Source: Bacteroidaceae bacterium
Lineage (GTDB): Bacteria > Bacteroidota > Bacteroidia > Bacteroidales > Bacteroidaceae
Length of the DNA stretch: 64,000 bases
Direction: 5' to 3'
Assembly (NCBI GenBank): GCA_017936265.1
Contig: JAGBFX010000003.1
Location: 1 to 64,000, forward strand
Below the pieces are notes generated by a model. The model was not told the DNA's origin. It saw only the letters and a program-made list of their open reading frames with translations, and made no database searches. Positions 56,543 to 64,000 of the stretch are shown here, piece by piece. The translations under genes were made by a program, and so were the position numbers. Numbering within the stretch: the stretch's first letter is position 1; the number at the start of each line of letters is the position of its first letter.

Positions 56543-56638
56543 AATTATATTTTTTAGACAATGCGAAGATATATAAAATTGTATTTTCCTGTTGCTACAG
56601 AAGTACTGTTTTTTTGGTTAAATAAAATAAACAAAAAA

Positions 56639-56660
56639 GGAGCCGCAAATTTGCGGCTCC
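56639..56660 (-). terminator. Terminator of pnp
   Basis: A perfect 22-base palindrome (arms 56639-56649 and 56650-56660, GGAGCCGCAAA type) is followed on the minus strand by TTTTTTG. It lies 13 bases from the pnp stop. Confidence 0.85.
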
Positions 56661-56673
56661 TCATTATGATAAA

Positions 56674-58857
56674 TTACTCGTTTCCACGTGGACGGCGTGG
56701 CTCACGCTCGCGACGTGGACGACGTTCGCGCTCCTCATAACCCTCGGGCTTCTCAAGGAGAACCTTGCGGGAGAGTTTGAACTTACCTGTCTTGGGGTCA
56801 ATCTCAACAAGCTTGACCTGAATCTTGTCTCCCTCGTTGATACCGGTCTCTTCCATTGTCTCGAAACGTTTCCAGTCAATCTCCGAAATGTGGAGCAGAC
56901 CATCCTTGCCGGGCATGAACTCAACGAAAGCACCATAAGGCATCACGCTGCGGACAGTACCCTCGTAGATCTCGCCAGCCTCAGGTATTGCAACGATAGC
57001 GCGAATCTTAGCGATAGCCTCGTTGATTGAATTGCCGTTGTTTGCTGCAATCTCGATGATACCCTCGCCGTCAACCTCCTCGATAGAGATTGTAGCGCCA
57101 GTCTCCTCCTGCATGCCCTGGATAATCTTTCCGCCCGGGCCGATGACAGCACCGATGAACTCCTTAGGAATACGCATTGTCTCGATGCGTGGAGCATGTG
57201 GCTTGAGCTCAGCACGTGGCTCTGCAATGCACTCGGTAATCTTGCCGAGGATGTGCATACGGCCCTCGCGTGCCTGGTTGAGTGCCTTCTCGAGAATCTC
57301 GTAAGAGAGACCGTCAACCTTGATATCCATCTGTGTGGCAGTGATACCGTCAACGGTACCGGTTACCTTGAAGTCCATGTCACCCAAGTGGTCCTCATCG
57401 CCGAGGATATCGCTGAGGACAGCATATTTCTCCTCGCCAGCATTCTTGATAAGACCCATTGCGATACCTGATACAGGTTTCTTGATCTTTACACCGGCAT
57501 CCATGAGTGCAAGTGTACCTGCACATACAGTAGCCATTGAAGAAGAACCGTTTGACTCGAGGATATCTGAAACTACGCGGACGCAGTATGGATAGTCGGC
57601 TGGAATCATGTTCTTCAATGCACGGCAAGCAAGGTTACCGTGACCGATCTCACGACGGCCTACACCACGCTGTGGGCGAGCCTCGCCTGTTGAGAATGGG
57701 GGGAAGTTATAGTGAAGCAGGAAACGCTCTGTACCCTGATTCATCACATCATCGATAATCTTCTCATCACGCTTTGTACCGAGAGTAACGGTTGTCAGTG
57801 ACTGTGTCTCGCCACGTGTGAAGACAGCAGAACCGTGAGGACCGGGCAGATAGCCGGCCTCGCACCAGATTGGACGGATCTCGGTTGTCTTGCGGCCGTC
57901 GAGACGCTTACCCTCATCAAGGATGCAGCGACGCATAGCCTCTTTCTCTACATCGTGGTAGTAGCGGTCGATTAGAGCGCCCTTCTCCTCGAGTTCCTCC
58001 TCGGTAAACTGAGCCTTGAACTCCTCCTTGATAGCCTCGAAAGCCTCGCCGCGACCATGCTTGTCGTTGTTGCCGCTTGCAGCAACAGCGTATGCCTTGG
58101 CATAGCATGCCTCGTGAACCTGGGCACGGAGCTCCTCATCGTTAACCTCGTGACAATACTCACGCTTAACGGTAGAGCCGACCTCTTCCATAAGCTCCAT
58201 CTGAGCCTTGCAATGCACCTTGATTGCCTCATGGGCAACCTTCATCGCCTCGAGCAGGTCGCTCTCTGAAACCTCCTTCATCTCGCCCTCGACCATCATG
58301 ATGTTGTCATATGTAGCGGCAACCATGATGTCCATATCTGCCTCCTCGAGCTGTGCGAATGTGGGGTTAACCACGAACTCGCCACCGATACGTGCAACAC
58401 GCACCTCAGAGATAGGGCCACCGAAAGGAATGTCAGAAACCGCAAGAGCGGCAGAAGCCGCAAGACCTGCAAGAGCATCAGGCATGTCCACACCGTCAGC
58501 CGAGAAAAGCACTATGTTTACATAGACCTCTGCATGGTAGTTATCTGGAAAGAGAGGACGAAGAGCACGGTCAACCAGACGGCAAGTCAGAATCTCATAG
58601 TCCGAAGCCTTACCCTCGCGCTTTGTGAAACCACCGGGGAAACGGCCGAATGACGCATATTTCTCTTTGTACTCCACCTGTAAAGGCATAAAATCGGTGC
58701 CTGGCACAGCATCCTTCGCTGCACAGACTGTGGCAAGCAACATCGTATTGCCGAGGCGCAACATGACAGAACCGTCGGCCTGCTTGGCCAACTTGCCTGT
58801 CTCAATGGTAATCACGCGACCATCGGGCAAAGCCACATTTTTTGTAACAACATTCAT
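56674..58857 (-). CDS. pnp: Polyribonucleotide nucleotidyltransferase
   Basis: 727 residues. It degrades RNA 3' to 5' with phosphate. There are two RNase PH domains (about 5-230 and 310-540), the second with the active-site [13 protein letters not shown] segment. A KH domain follows ([18 protein letters not shown], GxxG loop near 575), then an S1 domain ([20 protein letters not shown] near 620-690). The C-terminal tail is an Arg/Glu-rich string ([19 protein letters not shown]), longer and more basic than in Escherichia coli, which could hold RNA or a partner. The gene is monocistronic with its own promoter and terminator. Confidence 0.97.
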   Translation of the reverse strand: MNVVTKNVALPDGRVITIETGKLAKQADGSVMLRLGNTMLLATVCAAKDAVPGTDFMPLQVEYKEKYASFGRFPGGFTKREGKASDYEILTCRLVDRALRPLFPDNYHAEVYVNIVLFSADGVDMPDALAGLAASAALAVSDIPFGGPISEVRVARIGGEFVVNPTFAQLEEADMDIMVAATYDNIMMVEGEMKEVSESDLLEAMKVAHEAIKVHCKAQMELMEEVGSTVKREYCHEVNDEELRAQVHEACYAKAYAVAASGNNDKHGRGEAFEAIKEEFKAQFTEEELEEKGALIDRYYHDVEKEAMRRCILDEGKRLDGRKTTEIRPIWCEAGYLPGPHGSAVFTRGETQSLTTVTLGTKRDEKIIDDVMNQGTERFLLHYNFPPFSTGEARPQRGVGRREIGHGNLACRALKNMIPADYPYCVRVVSDILESNGSSSMATVCAGTLALMDAGVKIKKPVSGIAMGLIKNAGEEKYAVLSDILGDEDHLGDMDFKVTGTVDGITATQMDIKVDGLSYEILEKALNQAREGRMHILGKITECIAEPRAELKPHAPRIETMRIPKEFIGAVIGPGGKIIQGMQEETGATISIEEVDGEGIIEIAANNGNSINEAIAKIRAIVAIPEAGEIYEGTVRSVMPYGAFVEFMPGKDGLLHISEIDWKRFETMEETGINEGDKIQVKLVEIDPKTGKFKLSRKVLLEKPEGYEERERRPRREREPRRPRGNE

Positions 58858-58898
58858 CTTATTATCTTCTTTTTAATAAAAATTTTATCTAATTCTTG

Positions 58899-58906
58899 CA
58901 AAGATA
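58899..58906 (-). promoter_or_regulatory. Putative -7 box for pnp
   Basis: On the minus strand TATCTTTG, 41 bases ahead of the pnp ATG. No clear -33 element is seen in the AT-rich sequence upstream. Confidence 0.5.
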
Positions 58907-59012
58907 TACATTTTTCCACATTTTATTCATTTTCATGCTGATTTTTTCGCGAAAACAGGCAACACCGGCCAAGAAACATGGAATTTTTCATTTATGTTCC
59001 GCCCGTTTGCAC

Positions 59013-59020
59013 TATCTTTG
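59013..59020 (+). promoter_or_regulatory. Putative -7 box for the thioredoxin-fold lipoprotein gene
   Basis: TATCTTTG matches the consensus and lies 43 bases before the ATG at 59064. It also rules out the upstream ATG at 58896, which would lie outside the transcript. Confidence 0.6.
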
Positions 59021-59063
59021 CGCAAGAATGCGCGAAAATGAAGCGCTCACACTTTTTACCATT

Positions 59064-60254
59064 ATGAAAACATTACAAACAAAGTCACTTTTTCCAGTTC
59101 TTGCAGCAGTTATCATGTTCTTCATATCGGCATGCGGCAGCAACGAGAAGAACAACGACAATACCGACGGGCCATGTTTTACCATAAACGGAACCATCAG
59201 CAACGCCGAGGGGAAAGTCCTATATCTGGCCAATGAGTCTCTTGGAGGAACAATCATCCTCGACTCGGCAAAGCTCGGCAATGACGGAAAGTTCGAGTTC
59301 AGACAGCCTAAGCCCGAGACATTCGAGTTCTATATTGTCGGTTTCAGGAACGGCACACCTGCGGTAATAGCAGTTGACTCTACCGAGACCATCACATTGA
59401 CAGCCGATGCCGATGACTTTACCGGGCACACCTTCGGGAACAGCCCAGAGAGTGAAAAAATCAAGGAGATGTCGGAGCTCACAAGAGCATTGGAGAAACA
59501 GATTGCCGGCATGAAACCTGACGCTTCGTTCCTGTCAAGAAAGGCTGCGCTGCTCAAGGAATTCAAGGAGAACATCGCCAAGCAGTACATCATCCCTGCG
59601 CCTTACACAGCAAGCGCATACTTCACATTATGGCTGACAATAAAAGGCGAGCCGATATTCAAGCCACTGGCCGAAAGAGCCGACAGCAAATGCTATGCTG
59701 CAGTAGCGACAAGCATGAAGCTGAAATTTCCGAATGCTCAGAGAACAAAGCATCTTTGCAGCATTGCCGAGGAGGGCATGAAGGCAACCCGCCCCATAAA
59801 CATGCAGGATGTCGAGAAGTTCGAGGCCATGGCCAACACCGCAAGCACAAGCGACATCTTCGAGATATCCCTTCCTAACCGCGACGGGGACAGCATAAGG
59901 CTGTCATCACTGAAGGGAAAAGTCGTCATTCTGGACTTCACTCTCTACGAGTTCTCGAAGCTGAAGATGCGCAACATCGACCTTCGCGAGCTGTATGACA
60001 GGTACAACAAGAAGGGACTTGAGATTTATCAGGTATCACTCGACAGCCGTGAGCACTTTTGGCAGCAGGAGGCGCTCGGACTGCCATGGGCATGCGTACG
60101 TGACGGCAGAGGCTCGGAGTCGCCTTATCTTGCCAGGTTCAATGTGCAGAATATCCCGACATACTATCTGGTAAACAGAAACGGCGAGATTGTCATGCGC
60201 GACATGCAGATTGAAGATATCTCTAAGGAGATAGCCCGTCTGCTCAAGGAATAA
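59064..60254 (+). CDS. Thioredoxin-fold (TlpA/AhpC-like) lipoprotein without the redox cysteines
   Basis: 396 residues from the ATG at 59064. The signal ends in a lipobox (FFISACGSN), so the protein is anchored by Cys22. Residues about 35-135 match the DUF4369 domain that precedes thioredoxin folds in Bacteroidota (TINGTISNAEGKVLYLANES). The C-terminal 140 residues have the TlpA pattern: SLKGKVVILDFT, then a helix, GLEIYQVSLD, NVQNIPTYYLVNRNGEIV. Where homologues have WASWCGPCR, this one has FTLYEFSKLKMRN, with no CxxC. It should therefore not be a disulfide reductase; a binding or chaperone role is possible. Confidence 0.85.
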   Translation: MKTLQTKSLFPVLAAVIMFFISACGSNEKNNDNTDGPCFTINGTISNAEGKVLYLANESLGGTIILDSAKLGNDGKFEFRQPKPETFEFYIVGFRNGTPAVIAVDSTETITLTADADDFTGHTFGNSPESEKIKEMSELTRALEKQIAGMKPDASFLSRKAALLKEFKENIAKQYIIPAPYTASAYFTLWLTIKGEPIFKPLAERADSKCYAAVATSMKLKFPNAQRTKHLCSIAEEGMKATRPINMQDVEKFEAMANTASTSDIFEISLPNRDGDSIRLSSLKGKVVILDFTLYEFSKLKMRNIDLRELYDRYNKKGLEIYQVSLDSREHFWQQEALGLPWACVRDGRGSESPYLARFNVQNIPTYYLVNRNGEIVMRDMQIEDISKEIARLLKE

Positions 60255-60318
60255 CAGTTCCATTGCACAGCAGTGCAGAAGCAAAGAGCCCATAATTGAT
60301 AAAATTTCACAATTTTAA

Positions 60319-60350
60319 TTTGGTTTTTAAATTTAAAGGGGCTACCTTTG
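60319..60350 (+). promoter_or_regulatory. Promoter of greA
   Basis: -33 TTTG (60319-60322), a 20-base spacer and -7 TACCTTTG (60343-60350), an almost ideal Bacteroidota promoter. Transcription should start near 60356. Confidence 0.75.
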
Positions 60351-60371
60351 CAACACATAAAGAGGGAAATT

Positions 60372-60397
60372 GGGTTCCAGCACTAGTGTTGGAATCC
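60372..60397 (+). terminator. Terminator-like hairpin in the greA leader
   Basis: An 11-bp stem (60372-60382 with 60387-60397, two G-U pairs) has loop CTAG and is followed by TTTGTTTTACTGTTTTTT. It lies about 16 bases after the likely transcription start and 34 before the greA ATG. It fits an intrinsic terminator that must be read through to express greA. Confidence 0.55.
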
Positions 60398-60430
60398 TTT
60401 GTTTTACTGTTTTTTAAAATAAGGAGAATC

Positions 60431-60892
60431 ATGAGTTATATGTCAGAAGAGGGCTACAAGAAATTGTTGGCCGATTTAAAGGAACTGGAGGCAAAGCGTC
60501 CCGAAGTGGTTCGCCAGATTGCCGAGGCACGCGACAAGGGAGACTTGTCGGAGAATGCCGAATACGATGCAGCGAAGGAGGCTCAGGGCCTGCTCGAGAT
60601 GCGTATCAACGAGTTGAAGATGATTATTGCCGATGCAAAGATCATCGACACCTCGAAGTTGAACACCGATACAGTGCAGGTACTTACAAAGGTCGGTCTC
60701 AAGAACACAAAGACAGGTGCCACAATGCAGTACTCTATCGTCCCCGAGAGCGAGGCGAACCTGCGCGAGGCAAAAATCTCAATCAACACACCTATCGCAA
60801 AAGGTCTCCTAGGCAAGAAGGTAGGCGATATCGCCGAGATTACCGTACCACAGGGCAAGCTCTACCTTGAGATCACAAGCATTTCATTCTGA
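60431..60892 (+). CDS. greA: Transcription elongation factor GreA
   Basis: 153 residues from the ATG at 60431, preceded by AAGGAGAATC. It stimulates RNA cleavage by backtracked RNA polymerase. The N-terminal coiled-coil holds the conserved loop ARDKGDLSENAEYDAAKEAQ; the tip acids Asp and Glu in GDLSENAEY enter the polymerase channel. The C-terminal FKBP-like domain ends YLEITSISF. Upstream ATGs in frame lie in the promoter and leader and are not used. It is followed after 19 bases by a HIT gene, probably co-transcribed. Confidence 0.95.
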   Translation: MSYMSEEGYKKLLADLKELEAKRPEVVRQIAEARDKGDLSENAEYDAAKEAQGLLEMRINELKMIIADAKIIDTSKLNTDTVQVLTKVGLKNTKTGATMQYSIVPESEANLREAKISINTPIAKGLLGKKVGDIAEITVPQGKLYLEITSISF

Positions 60893-60911
60893 TATTTAAA
60901 GGATAAGGACT

Positions 60912-61307
60912 ATGGCAACAATATTCAGCAAGATAGTAGCCGGCGAGATTCCAAGCTACAAGGTGGCCGAGGACGAGCAGTTCTACGCATTCCTCGACAT
61001 CAACCCCCTTGCAAAGGGTCACACACTTGTAATCCCAAAGCGCGAGGTAGACTACTTCTTCGACCTGACCGATGAGGAGATTGGCGCGATGCAGGTATTC
61101 GCAAAGAAGGTTGCCGAAGGCATCAAGCGCGCATTCCCCTGCGTAAAGGTGGGCCAGGCGGTGTTGGGACTCGAAGTTCCCCATGCGCACATACATCTGG
61201 TGCCCATGCAGAGCGAGAAAGACATGCTCTTCACAAACCCCAAGCTGAAGCTCACTCCCGAGGAGTTCGCCGAGGTTGCCGAGAAAATAGTAAGCGAGAT
61301 TGCCTGA
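60912..61307 (+). CDS. HIT family nucleotide-binding hydrolase
   Basis: 131 residues, typical of the Hint branch of histidine-triad proteins. FSKIVAGEIPSYKVAEDE starts the domain, FLDINPLAKGHTLVIPKRE forms the nucleotide pocket, and VPHAHIHLVPM is the HxHxHxx triad near residue 97, with the second histidine as nucleophile. Such enzymes cleave adenosine phosphoramidates. It pairs with greA in one transcript and ends in a terminator stem that overlaps its last codons. Confidence 0.92.
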   Translation: MATIFSKIVAGEIPSYKVAEDEQFYAFLDINPLAKGHTLVIPKREVDYFFDLTDEEIGAMQVFAKKVAEGIKRAFPCVKVGQAVLGLEVPHAHIHLVPMQSEKDMLFTNPKLKLTPEEFAEVAEKIVSEIA

Positions 61308-61328
61308 CGGCAATCTCGCTTACTATTT
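61285..61328. terminator. Bidirectional terminator, 20-bp perfect stem
   Basis: The arms are 61285-61304 and 61309-61328, with loop TGAC. The left arm is the last seven codons of the HIT gene and the loop holds the stop. It can serve the converging acyltransferase gene as well. Confidence 0.8.
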
Positions 61329-61378
61329 ACATGAATGCCCAATATGTGAAAAGGCATAAATAAATCAGTTAAAATAAT

Positions 61379-62377
61379 CTAACTACATTTACGATTACCA
61401 ATTAACAATGGGAAATATCTTTGCAACAACATTATAATCGGCACGAATGCCAACAAGACCAAGAACGATGCCAAGAACGACAATACCCCTTCCAGAGTCC
61501 CATCTGTCGCAATACTCTTTACTATTTTACCCAAGGGGTGATATAAATCTCTATGGAATTGAAGGATAACCATCGTGCCGACAGAGATAATACCTATTGC
61601 TTTAAACCTGACATTATCTAGTAATACTGATATCAAGAAACATATAATTGTTCCTAGCACTCCCAGGACAAAAAACAGCAATATGCTATCTCCATACATG
61701 CCTTTGAACATTCTGACAGAGCCGCTGAAGCTGCTCAAAACAAATTGTATTACAAGTAAAACAATAATGCACAGCAAGACAGGTAGTCTATACTGTCCGA
61801 TTCTTTTTACACAAGCAGAGAGTTTCTCCTCAAAATTTGTCGAAACCACATATCCTAAGAAGAAATACGGGAACGCCAAAAACACATTGGTTACCGCCCA
61901 AGCCGGATGATAATCATGATATCCGCATATTAATGATGCTACTATACACAGCACCGTCAACGACATTAATAGTTTTTTGCTTTTTGCTATCTGGAATAGC
62001 ACCTTTATTATAAAAAGAGTATATATAAACCATAAATTCTTTGCAGCTGGTGCATCCATAAATGTATGGAAACCACATAAAACGCCGGCAGGGAACTTGA
62101 GTAATTCCGGGATATCATTGTAATATTCGACAACATGTGAAAAATCTTTCATCAGACATAATAAAAGATATGGTATTATCAATGATACGTAATTCTTCTT
62201 CAGGAACACTGCAAACGTATCACTGCGTTTAAAAAGATACCCGGAGATAATAAAGAACAGGGGTACATTAAATGAATATATGAATGGTGTAAAAGTCTTG
62301 GGGAAGGCATGCCCCCAGATGATAAATAGCATACCTATAGCTTTCATCCAATCCACCCAACATTTATGTCTATTCAT
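61379..62377 (-). CDS. Acyltransferase-3 family membrane protein
   Basis: 332 residues with about ten membrane segments. The N-terminus VDWMKAIGMLFIIWGHAFPKTF has the family's conserved histidine and start pattern, and FNVPLFFIISGYLFKR matches the next conserved segment. These enzymes move acetyl or other acyl groups to sugars of surface polysaccharides or lipids; the substrate cannot be told. The DNA is clearly more AT-rich than the flanking genes, which suggests recent acquisition. A structured region on the same strand ends about 50 bases before the start, and a hairpin (TTGCCG...CGGCAA) lies close to the start codon. Confidence 0.85.
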   Translation of the reverse strand: MNRHKCWVDWMKAIGMLFIIWGHAFPKTFTPFIYSFNVPLFFIISGYLFKRSDTFAVFLKKNYVSLIIPYLLLCLMKDFSHVVEYYNDIPELLKFPAGVLCGFHTFMDAPAAKNLWFIYTLFIIKVLFQIAKSKKLLMSLTVLCIVASLICGYHDYHPAWAVTNVFLAFPYFFLGYVVSTNFEEKLSACVKRIGQYRLPVLLCIIVLLVIQFVLSSFSGSVRMFKGMYGDSILLFFVLGVLGTIICFLISVLLDNVRFKAIGIISVGTMVILQFHRDLYHPLGKIVKSIATDGTLEGVLSFLASFLVLLAFVPIIMLLQRYFPLLIGNRKCS

Positions 62378-62426
62378 AGCATAGTCGTGTATATTGCCGG
62401 CAGCCCCTTCACGGCAATATGTAACA

Positions 62427-62678
62427 AATAAAAAAGCGTAGGAACTGTACTGTCACCCGTTCCACGCCTTGAGGCTCTGGTATGCCCTAGACTGCCGGAA
62501 CAAGCAACGCAGAGCCTATGCCATTATGCATAACACACACCATAGACATCTATCATTGCCTTGCCTTTGATTGTCAATTGGAATTTACCAGATTTCTATG
62601 CGTCAAGAACAAAGCGCCAATAAACGCTTTCAAAAAATATAATCCCCCACTTGCCCGTTTGCACAGGCTCTACGAAGG
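62427..62678 (-). ncRNA. Putative structured non-coding RNA (about 250 nt), class unknown
   Basis: A strong promoter lies just upstream and an intrinsic terminator ends the unit: stem 62459-62467 with 62436-62445 (one bulge), then a run of Us. Inside are a small AAAGCG...CGCTTT hairpin and long-range pairing of GTAGAGCCTGTGC (62661-62673) with GCATAGGCTCTGC (62509-62521). The latter segment can instead pair with CAGAGCC at 62473-62479, giving two exclusive folds. It has no start codon with a sensible frame. It could be a 6S-type or Bacteroidales-1-type RNA, or a long leader with a switch for the acyltransferase gene, whose ATG lies 50 bases beyond. Confidence 0.6.
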
Positions 62679-62684
62679 TTGATG

Positions 62685-62715
62685 CAAATGTATTAATTTA
62701 ATTCAATTGGCACAA
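62685..62715 (-). promoter_or_regulatory. Promoter of the putative structured RNA
   Basis: On the minus strand: -33 TTG (62713-62715), a 20-base spacer and -7 TACATTTG (62685-62692). The predicted start near 62678 is where the long-range paired region begins. Confidence 0.65.
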
Positions 62716-62814
62716 CAGCTAAATAAAAAAACAAAAAAAACACTTAAGCCAAAGATTAATCATACCTTTTCATTATCTTCGCAGAGAGAAGCGATAAAAA
62801 GCAATAATACCAAC

Positions 62815-63030
62815 TGTGTCATTGACCCGTTTTGCTTTTCGTGCACCGCTGGGCATCACTTTCAGCGATGCACCCTGTGACGTTCACTGCAAAACTCGTC
62901 GATACAAAAACAAGGTTTCGTTTTTCTGAGCAACGCGAAATATCTCCTCTGTCAAAAAGAGATTCCTCATTTATATTCAATATGACGCATAAGATGATTA
63001 GAGATATTTCGCTCCGCTCAATATGACATA
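62815..63030. repeat. Dispersed intergenic repeat, copy 2
   Basis: It has the same order of elements as the copy at 25275-25480: a GCATCAC segment with hairpin, an inverted CAAAAAC/GTTTTT pair after CGATA, ATCTCC, and GAGATATTTCGC...CAATATGACATAA. It ends 12 bases before the dihydroorotase start. Confidence 0.5.
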
Positions 63031-63042
63031 AAAGAGTAAATT

Positions 63043-64000
63043 ATGCGCGTACTTATAAGCAACCCCACAATAGTGAACAACGGCGAGCAGTTCCAGGGCT
63101 CGATAGTAGTGAACAACGGCAAGATTGTAGAGATACTCCGCGACAACGAACTGCCTCGCACAGAGTGCGATGAGATAATCGAGGCTACGGGACTGTATCT
63201 TATCCCCGGAGTGATTGACGACCACGTGCACTTCCGCGAACCGGGACTGACCGAGAAGGCTACAATTGCCACAGAAAGCCGCGCGGCTGCTGCAGGAGGA
63301 GTGACATCGTACATGGAGATGCCGAACACCAAGCCGCAGACAACAACCATTGAAGCCCTGAAGGAGAAGTATGCCATTGCGGCAAAGGATAGCCTCATCA
63401 ACTACTCGTTCTTCTTCGGCGCGACAAACAACAATGTCGCTGACTTTGAAAAACTCAACCCGCAGAAAACATGTGGCATTAAGCTGTTTATGGGTTCAAG
63501 TACCGGCAACATGCTCGTAGACAAGCGCGAGCAGCTTGAAAAAATCTTCAGCACCGCAAAGCAGCTGGGCCTGCCGGTGGCCGTACACTGCGAGGAGAGC
63601 AGCATAATTGCCGGGAACAGCAAGCGCATACAGCAGGAGGCAGGAGAAGACCCTGACGTGAAATACCACCCGCTCATACGCAGCGCCGAGGCATGCTACG
63701 AAAGCACGAAGTGCGCCGTTGAACTGGCGCGCAAGTTCGGAACACAACTGCACGTGATGCACATCAGCACAGCACGCGAGCTGGAGCTACTCGGTGACAG
63801 CAACATAACAGCCGAGGCAACCCCCGCGCACCTTACATTCTGCGACAAGGACTATGCACGCTTAGGTACAAGGATAAAATGTAACCCTGCAATCAAGGGA
63901 GAGGAAGAGCGCGAAGCGTTGCGACAGGCTGTTGCTGACGGACGCATAGACCTTATCGGCACAGACCATGCACCTCATTTGCCAAAGGACAAGATCGGCG
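63043..64000 (+). CDS. pyrC: Dihydroorotase, 5' part (3' end outside window)
   Basis: 319 codons are visible, opening MRVLISNPTIVNNGEQFQG and still open at the window edge. It converts carbamoyl aspartate to dihydroorotate in pyrimidine synthesis. Metal-binding motifs of the amidohydrolase superfamily are present: DDHVHFREPG near 60, with the HxH and the substrate Arg; KLFMGSSTGNM, with the lysine that is carboxylated in many members; VAVHCEES; HVMHIST; and GTDHAPH near 310. The long form with HVHFREPG is the class I type. The ATG at 63043 was chosen because it begins the conserved N-terminus and follows AAAGAG. Confidence 0.92.
   Translation, partial: MRVLISNPTIVNNGEQFQGSIVVNNGKIVEILRDNELPRTECDEIIEATGLYLIPGVIDDHVHFREPGLTEKATIATESRAAAAGGVTSYMEMPNTKPQTTTIEALKEKYAIAAKDSLINYSFFFGATNNNVADFEKLNPQKTCGIKLFMGSSTGNMLVDKREQLEKIFSTAKQLGLPVAVHCEESSIIAGNSKRIQQEAGEDPDVKYHPLIRSAEACYESTKCAVELARKFGTQLHVMHISTARELELLGDSNITAEATPAHLTFCDKDYARLGTRIKCNPAIKGEEEREALRQAVADGRIDLIGTDHAPHLPKDKIG

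Larger units (their letters stand above)
62378..63042. other. Gene-free stretch with a structured RNA and a repeat
   Basis: No protein gene is supported here. On the minus strand a promoter (62685-62715) and a terminator (62427-62467) bound a structured RNA of about 250 bases. To the right is an AT-rich stretch with a possible plus-strand -7 box at 62774-62781 (TATCTTCG), then a dispersed repeat at about 62815-63030 that reaches the dihydroorotase start. Confidence 0.7.

Noticed and set aside
62427-62678. tmRNA, RNase P RNA or SRP RNA as identity of the structured RNA
   Set aside because: No tRNA-like end with CCA, no conserved RNase P core strings and no SRP Alu/S-domain pattern could be seen, so only an unclassified RNA is claimed.

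Overview
The window reads as a chromosomal segment from a Bacteroidales bacterium (phylum Bacteroidota). Supporting signs are phylum-type promoters (-33 TTTG, -7 TAnnTTTG or TAnnTTCG), C-terminal type IX secretion (T9SS) sorting domains, a MurF-alanine racemase fusion, a TGS-uridine kinase fusion, a long plant/Chlamydia-type IspG, class III FBPase, a GSCFA protein, TPR/AraC hybrid two-component parts and many lipoprotein or Sec signals. Family or genus cannot be fixed from the sequence alone.

Layout. (1) 1-156 is the tail of an AT-rich gene, followed by a gene-free stretch and a DUF1573 protein. (2) 934-25095 is a 24-kb, seven-gene minus-strand operon for exported proteins. In transcription order it holds an outer-membrane beta-barrel, a 4,781-residue secreted protein, a 766-residue FN3 protein, a lipoprotein, a small protein with a T9SS-like tail, a 1,322-residue FN3 protein and a second lipoprotein. 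The giant protein carries seven copies of an unrecognised module, an EF-hand plus leucine-rich repeats, and three C-terminal domains that closely resemble the ribosomal protein L7/L12 C-terminal domain. (3) 25606-32596 holds a T9SS-exported Ig-like protein, divergent from a TPR histidine-kinase-like protein without an ATPase domain. The latter runs into a receiver/AraC regulator across an 8-G tract, and a second AraC-type regulator follows. (4) 32655-35071 holds 84-bp tandem repeats with promoter-like boxes, a HerA/DUF853 ATPase and an ECF sigma factor. (5) 35126-60254 is mostly housekeeping: ispG, purE, fbp, an esterase, rpoN, a TGS-uridine kinase, an AAA ATPase/DUF4435 pair, trkH-trkA-dxs, GSCFA, murF-alr, a neurotransmitter-type symporter, ddh, pnp and a thioredoxin-fold lipoprotein without the usual cysteines. 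(6) 60319-64000 holds greA with a terminator-like leader, a HIT protein, an AT-rich acyltransferase, a probable structured RNA on the minus strand, an intergenic repeat and the 5' part of dihydroorotase.

Functional links. dxs and ispG belong to the MEP isoprenoid pathway. ddh makes meso-diaminopimelate and MurF-Alr builds the cell wall. TrkA/TrkH take up potassium. The two exported-protein loci flank a two-component system that could control one or both of them, though nothing in the sequence proves this. The most unusual item is the giant-protein operon with its extracellular L7/L12-like domains. All coordinates and domain calls come from reading the sequence; no database search was run.
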